From assembly GCA_022577435.1 (NCBI GenBank), contig JAKOON010000027.1, positions 1,975,490 to 2,039,489 of the forward strand: a DNA stretch of 64,000 nucleotides, in the 5' to 3' direction. Under the pieces are notes generated by a model, which made no database searches, was not told where the DNA came from, and saw only the letters and a list, made by a program, of their open reading frames with translations. This document shows positions 45,952-58,264 of this stretch, piece by piece (positions within the stretch are counted from its first letter, which is position 1; each line of letters opens with the position of its first letter). The position numbers and the translations under genes were made by a program. This DNA is from Embiotoca jacksoni (lineage: Eukaryota; Chordata; Actinopteri; Embiotocidae).

Positions 45952-48900
45952 GCAGACGGACAGCGGATGCGGAGCGCCCGTGCCGTCGCTGCACTGTCAG
46001 AGGATCGCGCGTGCCAAGTGGGAGTTTTTGTTCGGGACTCCTGCTGAGGAGGCGGCGAGCAGGGGGGAGAAAAGTGAGCTGCACATCCACCTCCATTACA
46101 TCTAATTACTGCTCACTCCTTTTTTCCTTCTTTCTTCACACGATAATGTTTCACACGGAGCTGCAGAGGTCAGTTGAGGATCAGCAGCGCCTGTCAGTGT
46201 CGTTTAGGGGCAAAATATTTCGATGTAATATGTCAGACGGTGACTTAAATAGAGCCGGGTATCATTTAATATCTTCTGTATTAGAGCTGATATGATATTT
46301 AAGTTTCAATACCAACTATGAGTGATATTAAAATATTTCTTTATAAAGCCTAGAAAAGGACAAATCGAAAACTCATCAAGAACTTTGGGTTAAAATTGGC
46401 CATGAAAACAGCAATGAATTGGTTTATTATTGTGTTTATACGCATCCAATAGGAATGAGTGTTTATTTTATCACTTATCAATGCTCTTATCAACTCTTTA
46501 GGTTTACCATGCAACAAACCCAAATTCAAGAAAAGAAATCCATTAAACTGGTTCGATAATCAGCCGTAGCTTTTTTTTAAATTCTTATAATGATCCACTT
46601 ATTAAAAGGAGTAAATATTTTCCCTCACGGTTAAAACCAGGATCTGAAGTTTATATATTTCCTTTTTTTCTCCCTCTGCAGATTCTCTGGAAACCTCCAC
46701 AGCGCCTCCCAGTGGAAACTCCAGCGAGTCTCCCACCCCGACTCCCCCGTCCTCCCTCCCTCTGCTGTCCGCCAATCACGAGGTGCAGCACGTGGAGGTC
46801 GAGCTGGTGACCCCGCCGCCGGCCGTCATCGGGACGTCGCCCAAAACCGGCATCATCCGCCGCACGCTGAAGTACTCGGAGACGGACCTGGACGCCGTCC
46901 CGCTGCGCTGCTACCGCGAGACCGACATCGACGAGGTGATGCTGGCCGAGCTGGACGACGCCGACTCGGCGTTCGGGAGTAACCGCAGCGTGCAGGGCAC
47001 CTCCGGGACGGGCAGCAGCCCTCTGGGGGAGCTGGCTTATGGGAGGACAGATGGGGAGAGGAGAGGGCGGAGGGAGGAGGAGGAGGAAGAAGAGGAGGAG
47101 GAGGAGGAGGAGGAGGAAGATGACGATGATGAGGAGGAGGAAGAAATGGTGAGCTGGGCGAGCGTGAGGATGCAAGGAGACAGCAGGAAGCAGCAGTACG
47201 CAGCGGAGGAGGAGCCGGAGGTGTTCGGACACCTTCTGAAGAGGTGAACAGGAAAAACACAAAACTGTAAACACACAAACAAACAGGATTTTCCCCCCTG
47301 ACCTACATTTTCATCTTAATTTGGACTTCACCCATAACCTACTTTTTAAAGTTGGTCACAAACAATAAATCACATCTGTGGGGGATGTTTCCATGGTTAC
47401 CACACATTTTAAGTTTTTTTCCGTCACAGCTGTGTTCGTCGCTACTAAAAAAAAAACCGTCCCTCTCTGTCCAGACCGGTGGAGACGTTTTTCGACAACC
47501 ACCACCCGGCCCTGAAGTCGCCCATCCTGGTGTCCGGCCCCCGCTTGGCGACGGAGGACACCTTCAGCCGCCACTTCGAGAGCATCATGGAGTCCCACCG
47601 AGCCAAAGGGACGTCCTACAACAGCCTGGACAGCGAGGAGCTGCTGACCTCCAGCACGCAGACCGTCCTGACCTTCGACCTGCCCACGCTGACCCCCGCC
47701 ATCCACGGCCCGGTCTGCCACAGCGCCCGGCAGATCGTCCAGCTGAGCTTCGCCCCGCTGGCGCACGACGAGAGGCCCAGTCTGTCCGACTCCATCTTTA
47801 CCGTGACGGGGGACTCGGACGCCACCCGGGCGCCGTCCAGCGAGAGGCTGAGCAGCGGGTCGGACGACACGCCGCCCAGAGGACCGCAGCGGACGCAGCT
47901 GAGCAGCAGCTGGTACAGCAACCCGTCGTTCTCTCTGCCCAGGTGAGTTAGAGCGGCAGGTAGGTGGGCGATTCAAACAGTTGCTTAGTTGCACATCCGG
48001 CAGGCACGCAGAGACACTTTTGTTCCTCTGAAGTTGTGTCTCTGGGGTCCAAAAAGAGTGATTTTTTTTGTTTTTTTAATCACTACGCTTTGGTCTCCTC
48101 CACATCCTGAGGGAAAAACATCTTTTACCTGCTACTTGCCGTCTGCTGTTTGTGCACAGCGGAGTCAAGCTGTCGCCGTCTGGAGGGACTAGAGCGAACG
48201 AGATGGGCCGCAGGAACCGAAACAATGAGCTGAAAGTTGCTAAAATAAAAAGAAAAGCTCGGTGGAGCTGAGGCGAACGGCAGAACGACACCTTCCACTT
48301 TCTACAGTTATCATAAAAATATTGATCAGAGCTTCTTTACATTCAGCGTCATCATTATTTCCGGCATCAACCGCTTTTACAGAAGCTGTTTCATCTCAGC
48401 TTTTTGTCGTGTTTAAAACAAAATACAGTAAAGTCTTTATTCCCTAGTTTGTAACACAAGGCTGTATTAAAATACACGATATAACCAAAAGTATGTAGAC
48501 CGGGTTGTGCTTTTGGTCTCGGTCTGTGTTTTTTAGTTGATTTGGGCCCTTATTTCCTGTTTATATATTAGTGCTACAACATAGCGTGATATTTGAGGTA
48601 AAAGTGTTGTAGTTCATTCCAGTTTAGATAAACTGAGCCGTGTCCCTGCAGAAACGCTCGTCCCAGAACTTGACCGGCCGCACAGAGTCCTGACCTCGCT
48701 GTGTTATCGGCCAACATCAGTGCCGGAGCTCTTCTAATGCTCTTGTGGCTGAAAGGCAGAAAATCCCCGGAGCATCGCCGGGATCCAAATAAAACCTGGC
48801 GGGCAGCCTAAAACCAGAGGAGAGGAGGGCGCGCGTTAATGGAGCGTTAATGCTTGTGGTTTAACGCTCATACGGGGTTTAATTAAACACACGCCGTCAG

Positions 48901-49848
48901 TAGGTGTCAGAGCGCTATCAATAACACGAAATCATTCCTGCACGCTCAATAAATAACGCAAAATAAAAAAAGAAGACAAACTTCTTTCCGTTCACGTACT
49001 CTCTGGGCGTCCACATACTTCTGGGCGTTTTGTGTTCTCTATCGCGGCTGTTATTTTGCAAGTGAGCGGATCAGATTTGGCGTTTCCACACATCACCGAC
49101 TTGTCTGCGTTGGTTGCTGCGGTAACGGCGTACGTGCAGCTACGCTGGTGGCAGCAGACAATTCATTTGTGCGTCCGTCCGGGGACTGTTGATCTTTTTT
49201 TTAGCACTCTGTGACACCAAAAACCTTCAATCTCTGACAGGTCTAGACGCTACTCTCTCCGTCTCTCTGGAAGTGACATCATCATTGTGTGACGCAAGGA
49301 AATCCGATCTGAGCCGGCAGAGCGTCCAGACTGAGACTAGAAATCTGATTGGGAATCACATTTCAAACCTCCAGATGTGGTTTTTGGATCTGATTTCAAG
49401 CGGTTTGTTTGCTGTCCAGACTTTTAAATGTTCTGTTTTTAGGAAGTGATGCAGTGTTGACAGCTGAATAACGCAGGCGAGTTCAGGTTTTGAGTGTTGA
49501 ATGAAGACAAAGTCACTCAGTTATCCATCTAATTATTCTGCCAAGCTTTCAGTTGAATATTGTCATCATCAGCTCAGTAAAACCCGTCTCGTGGGAATCT
49601 TTTACGTAAACTGTTGATAAGCAGTTACAAATGTCAAGTTTCTGATGTTAATTCAGTATTAATGTCGTTGTGATCGTCTCCTCTCGGAGGTCAGAGCTCC
49701 GCTAATGGACGTCTGTCAGACTCCAGACGAGCGATGGTCTCCGTCTGCGTCGTTCTCCTTGTGCAGAGCGGTGCTGCAGTGCTATTCTGGAGCCGAGCAG
49801 CCGAGTGAAGGTCGTTAGAAGGCCGCCTGTGGTCCCTCTGCTGTCTGC

Positions 49849-49934
<86 letters not shown>

Positions 49935-50381
49935 ACTGTAGGCATGTTACACAGAGGCAGATGGCTGCTGCAGCACTGAGGGGACTCACCTTGACAGTTG
50001 GAGTCCCGCAGACTTAATTTCGCCTCTCCACAGACTCCCACCTGCAACAATTCTTTACTTTACTTCCTCCCTGAAATCCTTCGTCTCTGTGACATCCCTC
50101 CGCCAGCAGAAATAAAAACCTGCCTGCAAAAGACGAGTGACAGACGAACCGTGTCACAAATCTCTCTCCTCCTGCAGCTGAGTGTTTTTGTGCGGCGGTG
50201 TGTGTGTGCGTGTGGTGTTTGTGTGTGTTTGTGAGGTGGCCCGGCTCCCTGAATGTCACCCTAACTTAGTGTGACAGCACTGCAGAGGTGGAGCGACTGC
50301 ACCGACGCCGCCGTGGCCACTAGATGGCAGGAGAGAACAACAATCACACTGCCAGGTGCTGTTTTGATAAAAGTGAGCAGC

Positions 50382-50464
<83 letters not shown>

Positions 50465-50478
50465 TGTGTGTGTGTGTG

Positions 50479-50534
<56 letters not shown>

Positions 50535-52074
50535 TGTGTGTGTGTGTCCAAGAAAGGAATCCAGTCTCGAGTTTCAGCTGATTCATGTTGAAATTTTGAA
50601 AAACCTTTTACATAAACGTGAACTGGCCGTTTAGTTTTTGGCTCGGATTTTTCTTGGCTAGAAACTCCAGTAAAACGAACCGTGAAGGTGAACGTTCGCC
50701 TGCCGCTGATCTTATTGCACTTTTTTTACGAACCGCCCTGAAGAGAGACGAGGAGGCAAATATCTCCAACAGCCTGTACTTTTGATAAAAGTTGGAATTT
50801 CACTCCCCTCGCCCTCCTCTTCCTCCTCCTCCTCCTCCTCCTCCTCTTCCTCCTCCTCCTCCTCCTCCCCCCTCCTCACATCACCCTTTTCAGACGGCCT
50901 CTTACCACAACACAGTGGCTCATTGTTGCCGAGCTGCCCGGTGGACTGAGAAAAAAAGGGCTCAATTATACGCGGACCTCCGTTAAAGCAGAGGGAATTC
51001 TCTCAGGACCTCTCGCCATTGTGCGAAAGCTCCTCGATGAGACGACGCCAACAGGTGGCGGCGCCCCGAACTACAGATCTACATTATGAACGGTCCTGCA
51101 GGCCCAGATGAAGCGTGTGCTTAGTAAACAAAGCTCCACAGACGTTGAAAACTCTTCTTTTGCCTCGGGGCGTTCAGGGCTCGAAGGGGAAACACCCAGT
51201 GGAGATCCAGTTTAAACCCGACACCTCGTAGCTTTGTCGGTGTGTAAAAAAAAGAAAGCTCAGAACAGAAACAAGGTGGACTAGAATTCGTACAACGCCC
51301 AAAGGATGGACACGCTGACTCGGTGTAATAAGAGATCCAGAGAGAGAGAGAGAGAGGAATGAATGGAGGGCAGGAGGAGGGAGGGAGACTTTCAGGCAAG
51401 AGACGAGCCAAGTCTCATGCCATGCTTCGAATCCAAGGTCAGCACGGGACTGAGAGTTTACACAGTGGAGCAGGGAGGGAAAAGGAGGGAGGGAAAGGGA
51501 GGGAGGGAAAGGGAGGGAGGGAGGTAGGGGGAGGAGTGAAAAGAGGGACGAGAAACAACAGCAAACAGACTGACTGGAAAAGATAGAGAAGGAGAGGCAT
51601 TGCTGGACAAACAGCTCTTTTTTTTTTTACTTTGTGAGGGAGGAGGTGGGGGAGAAGGAGGAGGTGGGGGAGAAGGAAGCTCGCTGTGAAGATCAAATGA
51701 CAGCAAACACCCGGAGAGAGAGAAAGAAAGTGGAGGAAAAGTGAAAAGAGTGGAACCCATGAAGGATCTGGAAAGCGTCGAACTCTGCCGGCCTCTCTGG
51801 AGCGACTACAGGTGTTTCTCCGCGGTGCGTTCGGGGACCGTACGGCGATGCGTTCGGGTTACGAGGCGAGAGGGAGGAGAGGGTTCGGCAGCTGCCGGCG
51901 GGGCGACGTTCAGGCGATGCCGGCGGTCTTCTGCTGTCGGGATTCATCTGCAGCCGGGGAGGAGAAGTGTTTGACTAGTAGGCGGTCCTGCCACAGGTAT
52001 GTCACCCAGCCAGGAACCCGTCTCACCTGTCGGGCATGTTGTGGACAATATGAGGATTTGAAGAGCTTTTTTTA

Positions 52075-52118
<44 letters not shown>

Positions 52119-55100
52119 CCAGAAGGAAAAGTGTTCATCCAGTTTACCACTGAACCCAAAGGCCTCCGTGTTAACATGTCCTCACCGAGCTGTTTGTTCC
52201 GCATGCTGACGGGACGGCGGTGTCTTCGTTCATTAGTCCAGAGGGACATTTTGCATCAGCTCTTGTTTGGATTGCTGTGAATATTCCCCAAACCTGCATG
52301 TTCCCCAGAGGATAAACCCTGATTCCTGCACTTTTTCCTTTATTCTAGGACGACCGAGTGTTTACATTCTTCAGTTAAAAGTATCCCAACATCTATCTGT
52401 CAATATCTAGTCAATGGTCTGGCACCAAACCTTGTACAGACGTTCATGGTTCCCAGATTATAAATCAGATTTTGGCAATTTGAAGACATGACCTTTGCTT
52501 CCAGATGATGATCCCTTTCCTGTAGCTCCTTTTTTAAGTTTAAAAATGCCTTTTTATCAACATTTCTCAACAACTATCGTTTGTATTTGCAGAGATCTTT
52601 AGATCTAGACGTACATGTTCCTCAGAGGATGAACCCCTTTTTAAGAATTTCTTAGCAGCTATTAAATATATTCCTCTGAAATGTACTTTATTTCCCCGCA
52701 GGATAACCTTTAGTGATCTTTTAACTTTTATTCTTTGGCACCAGCGTCATTTGTCCAATTCTTTGATTGATGCCTAAATGTCTTAAATAAATAATGAAAT
52801 CTCCTTCAGCTGCAGCTCTTCTGTGTTCACTGCAAATTAGCAATCGTGAGCATGCCAACACGCTAAGCTCTATACTACCTGGCTGTTGACTCTTTGTCTT
52901 GATCCTCTGTGTACTCTGTGAAGCCGCCGCTGACCTTTTGACCCCTCGTGGCTTTCTTTACCAGCGAGCTTGTGTTATTAAAGACTGTTTTCTCTGCTGT
53001 GATTTGTGTTGACTCATGTGCTGTGTGATGTAGATGTGAGAAAGGGAGAAGCAAAGCCGTGGGACTGTGGTGTTTTTTTTTTTTCTTGGCTCGCTCCTCA
53101 TGTCGAGAATAAAAATCCAAAATGAGAGCTCGCCTCCTTCAGGAAGTGTTTGTGGCTTTTTGGATTCTGGGCTGCCGGACCGTTCATTGTTATTTTTTCT
53201 GCGACCAAAATGAGTCGCACGGCTCTCGACGCCCAAAAAAAAAAAAAAGAGTCACCGTCATGTTGGATTTTTTTTAGTGAATGAACTCGGGAGACCTCGT
53301 TTCTGTCGTCCTTACTTTTAGCAGAAGCTGGAAATGAGTCCTCTTCTTCTTTTTCTTTTTTTTTTTTTTTTTATCTTAGCGTGACATAACATGCTTAAGT
53401 TATTATCACGGAATAATTCAGATGTAATAAGGTTTGCTCTTCTGAACTGCCTGATGCTCTGAAGGGGCTTAATTAGGGAAGCGATAACGGAAAAAAGCAA
53501 AGAAGCCAGCAAAAGAGGAGATTTTTGAACGCAGCTGTTTGATAATCACACCGCGTGTTATGTTTGAATATAAAATTAAATCTGCTCTGTTTATATTGAC
53601 ACTCATTCATTTCTGTCCTCTCACATTATCCTTCCATCCTCTCACCATTCATCATGTTTTTTAATTCTGTTTAACAGATACTTACCTTTCTTTTCATGTT
53701 TTCATTTCCCCTTTATGTATTTTGGTATTCTTGACTTCATTAATAACAGCTGGGATCTTATAATTTAAGCACAAAATCAGATGTTAGTATTATTGAATAA
53801 TTGATATTCTGGAGGTTTTATATCACTATTATTCATTTTTGTCCTCCTTCTATGCTCTTTTTTTTCACCGTTCTTTTTTAAATTATTTACCAGTTTCTGT
53901 CAGTTTCTCCTCTTTGTCTCCTAAAGTCTTTCATTTCCTGTCTCTCCCTTCCTTTACATATATTACCTCTTTCTGTCCATCTGTTTCTCAGCACCTGATT
54001 CTAATCCACACTTTCTCTCTGCTGTGTCTTCAACCTCTGACCCCCCCAACTCTCAGCAGGGAGAAGGCCCGCCTGGCGACAGACTCCGAGCTGGACCAGG
54101 ACCTCAGCGACCGTCTGGGTCTGGGCAGCAGCGAAACCCTCACCAACGGCAGCCACCGCGCAGACGTGGCGGCCGCCAAGCGCCTCGCCAAACGTCTCTT
54201 CAACTTGGACGGATTCAGGAAGTCGGACGTGGCGCGCCACCTCAGCAAAAAGTGAGCTGCTCGTCGGGCCTTGTGATGTGGGGGGAAGTCTTAGTGTCTG
54301 GAAATCCCAAAAGTAAAGTTCTGAGAAGTTTTGGGTTAAAGTGCACATATTGTATTCATACTCCTGCACATTATATAATATATTCTGTTGCTTTCTCTCG
54401 TTGCCAATCCTGAACACCCCGACGACCGCCTACCAACACCCGGACATCACCCTGAGGACACTGGCACCAACTCACTCGCAAAAACAAAACAAAAAACGAG
54501 GCTTAGCAACCTCCCAGAGCTGCATAGCAACCACTGCAGCAACCCTAGAAACACCGTAGCAACACTTTGGAACACCTTAGCGACTACATGGAAAACCATA
54601 TTTACCACCCTCTAAACACAGACAGTTGCCTCCCCATAGCAACCGCACTCAACGATTTAGCAACCAGCCATAGCAACCACCTGTCGCTAAACTTGTTAGC
54701 AATCGCCGCTAACTCTGAGAGCGCTGAGTAAGAGCCGATATGTGCACAACAACCTTGTGATGACGTCATACTCTTCAATGCACCAAGCCGCAAATAATGG
54801 CTTACACATGTAATACATGCCGTTAACAACTACTACCACGTCTACCATCAATCAGGAAGTCCCGCTGCTGCTCATAAGTATGCACTGAAGTGCAGTGTGT
54901 GATTTCCAACTGTGCTGTGATTTGCATGTTGTTGGAAACGGCTCCTTTCTGCTGCATCTTATGTTTATTTAATGAATGCTAATCGAGCGGCGCACACATT
55001 CTGCACGTTTTACTGTACTTCCTTTTTACATTCTGCCGACAAAGCGCCGTGTTTTTTAGCGGATCTGCATTCTTCCTCTGCTCGATCAGCCCGTCAGTCT

Positions 55101-56282
55101 GTCGCGCTGATGAGAAAGAATTTGGGATTAAAGAGTTTCCTCACTTTTTGACAGATGCACCCTGAGAATCTCCCCCCTTTCTCCCTCTTCTCTATATATA
55201 TATATTTATTTATTTTTTTTGGCCTCCGGTCTGCATCTCAAGCTGAGCGCACCAGTACACACTGACTGACTGCCTGACAGCCCAAACTGAGGCCATTCAC
55301 TGAGCTGGCGAAGACATCATTTGGACATTTTAATGCTTTAATGGTCTCTTTAGTTTCTTTGTTTTTCATCTCCCTCCTATGTTGATTTTCTGTTTTCACA
55401 TCCCCACTTAAAACGTTGTTTTATATTTGTTTGTTTGTCTGCAGTAATGACTTCAGCCGCATGGTTGCAGAGGAGTATCTGAGTTTCTTCAATTTTACAG
55501 GTCTCGTTCTCGACCAAGCACTGCGGTAAGAAAACACAGTAGACAGAAGCAGACAGTGAAGTTCCCTGCAAGCTATTTTTAGCACAAGCCATAAATTGTT
55601 TGGATTAAAAACATGTAAAGTCCTTTCCTCTGTGTCATGGTGACTTTGAATTGGCCTAAATTTGAAGGAAAACCGCCACTTTTGATGTCTCAATACTGAC
55701 AGGCAGGAGTGGATGCTCTCTGCTGGTGTACACTGCCCTCTAGAGGACAGCTATGGCATTGCATTTGAAATGACGACAGTTATAACTGTATCTTTAGGAA
55801 GTAATTATAAGCATTCAGTGTATTTTTGTGTTTATTCTCTAACAGATGTTTCAAATTGTATTCTTTGAATTTATTCAGATTTAGGTTCACAATTAATTTG
55901 TTTTATTCTGATGTATTTATTTAAAAAAAAAAAAATCTGCTCACCTCGTATTGTTGGAACAGCATTTATATTGATATTTATTTTGAGCAACAACTGACTG
56001 TGTTTTTAGATCTGCAGTTTTTCCTTCCTTCTGTTGGAGGTTTCTTCCTGTTAAAAGGGAGTTTTTCCTTCCCTCTGTCGGAGGTTTTTCTCCCTTAAAG
56101 AGGAGTTTTTCCCTCCTCGCTTATGTGGGAATTGTTGAATTCTTGGTATTCTCTGTATATTGCTGTAAGGACTTTAATGTGTTAAGTGCCGTGAAATAAC
56201 CTGTGTTGTGATTTGGCGCTATATAAATAAAATTGAATTAAAATTGAATTAAATACTACTAATGTGAGACTGGATGTATATA

Positions 56283-56315
<33 letters not shown>

Positions 56316-58201
56316 GTATATATATATATGCACTGTAATCCTCCTAACATTTTAAAACAGGTCATCTCTAAATCTGTGACCAGTTTTGCTGTTTGGTAAC
56401 CGTCTGCTGGCTCTGTGTTTGTGCCGCAGGACCTTCCTCAGGCAGTTCGCCCTGATGGGGGAGACTCAGGAGAGGGAGAGGGTGCTGTCACACTTTTCAA
56501 GGCGTTACATGGACTGCAACACGAAAGTCATCCCATCAGAGGGTAAGGGCGGGGCTGGAGGGAGGTGTTCTCACTGGCAGCAATGGAAGATTTACCACCC
56601 CCCACATATCAACATATTTTAATAGTTTTCTTAATCTGATATGTTATGACCGTAGCGCACGGCCAGTAAAAGCTATCATACAGATTATTTAAATAAAACA
56701 CCATTCTTTACGTTAGAATCACAAAAAGTAAACATGCTTTTATTTTTTTTATTTTTTTTTATTTCATACAGTATCACCATGCAGTTAGGTACAGTATATG
56801 CAAATTGAAAAGCAAAACTAAGTGGCTAAAGTGAGGATGAGTCATTTTGCAGAGAGCGCTGACGCTGTTTTCCACTCTAGATGCAGTTCACACGCTCACC
56901 TGCGCGCTGATGCTGCTCAACACCGATCTACACGGTCAGGTAAGTAGGCGTGTGTTGGCGTGTGTTGGCGTGTGTTGGCGTGTGTTGGCGTGTGTGTGTG
57001 GACGTGTAAGAAGAGGAGCTGCTGTACATCGAGAGCGCTCACTGACGATAAACAAAAGAAAAAGAGAAGTTTTTTAAGAACTCACATCAAAGGCCCCTTT
57101 TTTTTTTTTTTTGATTAACGGTTCAGTTTTGGGAATATAAGACGGATCTCCAGCTGATGTGGATCTGCAGGTTCTTTCCAGCCGCCATTAATCTGCTCGC
57201 TGCTGCACTCGGAGCTTTCCTATGCAAATCTGGGCCACTGGCTGCTCTTCCCTGTGATAGCGCAGCTCAGTGGATGAATGATTAATTAAAGTGGCTATCG
57301 GAGTGACGGGATTGAGGATCAGCTCTTACAGGGAAAGTTTCAGCGTCTTTTAACAGATTTAAATTTGACCTTTTTTTTTTGTGTCCGTTGCCATCGGTGC
57401 GCTGCTCGTCGTGAATATTATGACGAGAGACGGGCTGTCACTTTTTAAAGATTTATGGTACATATGATATAAAAACCAAGAAAAGACGAAAATATTCTTT
57501 TCTTTTTTTTTTACATTTCAATGATAACTTGATTAGGAAAACTGTTGAAACTGTAATTATTGTTGAGTAGTGAAATAATTTAACTGAGTATAATTTGAAA
57601 ATTGGAGATAAGGGGCCTGAAACAGAGTGCAGACATTAAAAACATGTTTTATAACTTAATTTTAGAGATATAAATGTTTTTTTAACAAAATAATTGTTGC
57701 ATGTCAGTTTGAATTCCTGAAAATCTGTAAAAATCTTTTCCTTAATGTCTTCACTTGTTTCAAAAACAAACTTGAAAATAGTTCTTACTCTAACATTTTA
57801 AGTTCATTTATATTTCAAGTGTTTAATCCTGATACTAAAAGGAAATCTGTAGAAGCCAAACTTCTGAAATGTTATTTAAACATAAGTAGCATTAAAAGAT
57901 TCATCATCTTCATCATCATCATCATCATCGTCACCAGCTTTTCTGTCCAAACACATAAAAACATTTCCACTGCGATTCTCCAGCGACAGTATTTATTATT
58001 AATCATCATCATCATCTGCTTCTTTTTGGATGATTAAAATTTTAAGTATGTTTAGCTCATAATTCATTGTGCTTTAAAAAAATAGAGACTATTATTGGAG
58101 TTCATCGATTCAACAGTAAACGACATTTCAGGCTGTTTCAAGTCGCCATGAGCAGCATAGACGGACTTCGGGAAGTGTGTGTGTTAAATACAGAGCAGGA
58201 G

Positions 58202-58264
<63 letters not shown>

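Larger units (their letters stand above)
47943..51740 (+). other. large psd intron, left part
   Basis: No exon is recognised. TG arrays are at 49850-49931 and 50382-50547, a CTC run at 50817-50870 and a purine-rich G-run block at 51340-51535 that could form G-quadruplexes. Confidence 0.6.
51997..54056 (+). other. large psd intron, right part
   Basis: No exon is seen. (ATT)n is at 52076-52118 and several 'cccagaggatgaa' repeat fragments at about 52290-52640. Confidence 0.6.
55526..56429 (+). other. psd intron with L2 tail and AT array
   Basis: No exon is seen. The LINE tail and the TA array fill much of it. Confidence 0.65.
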
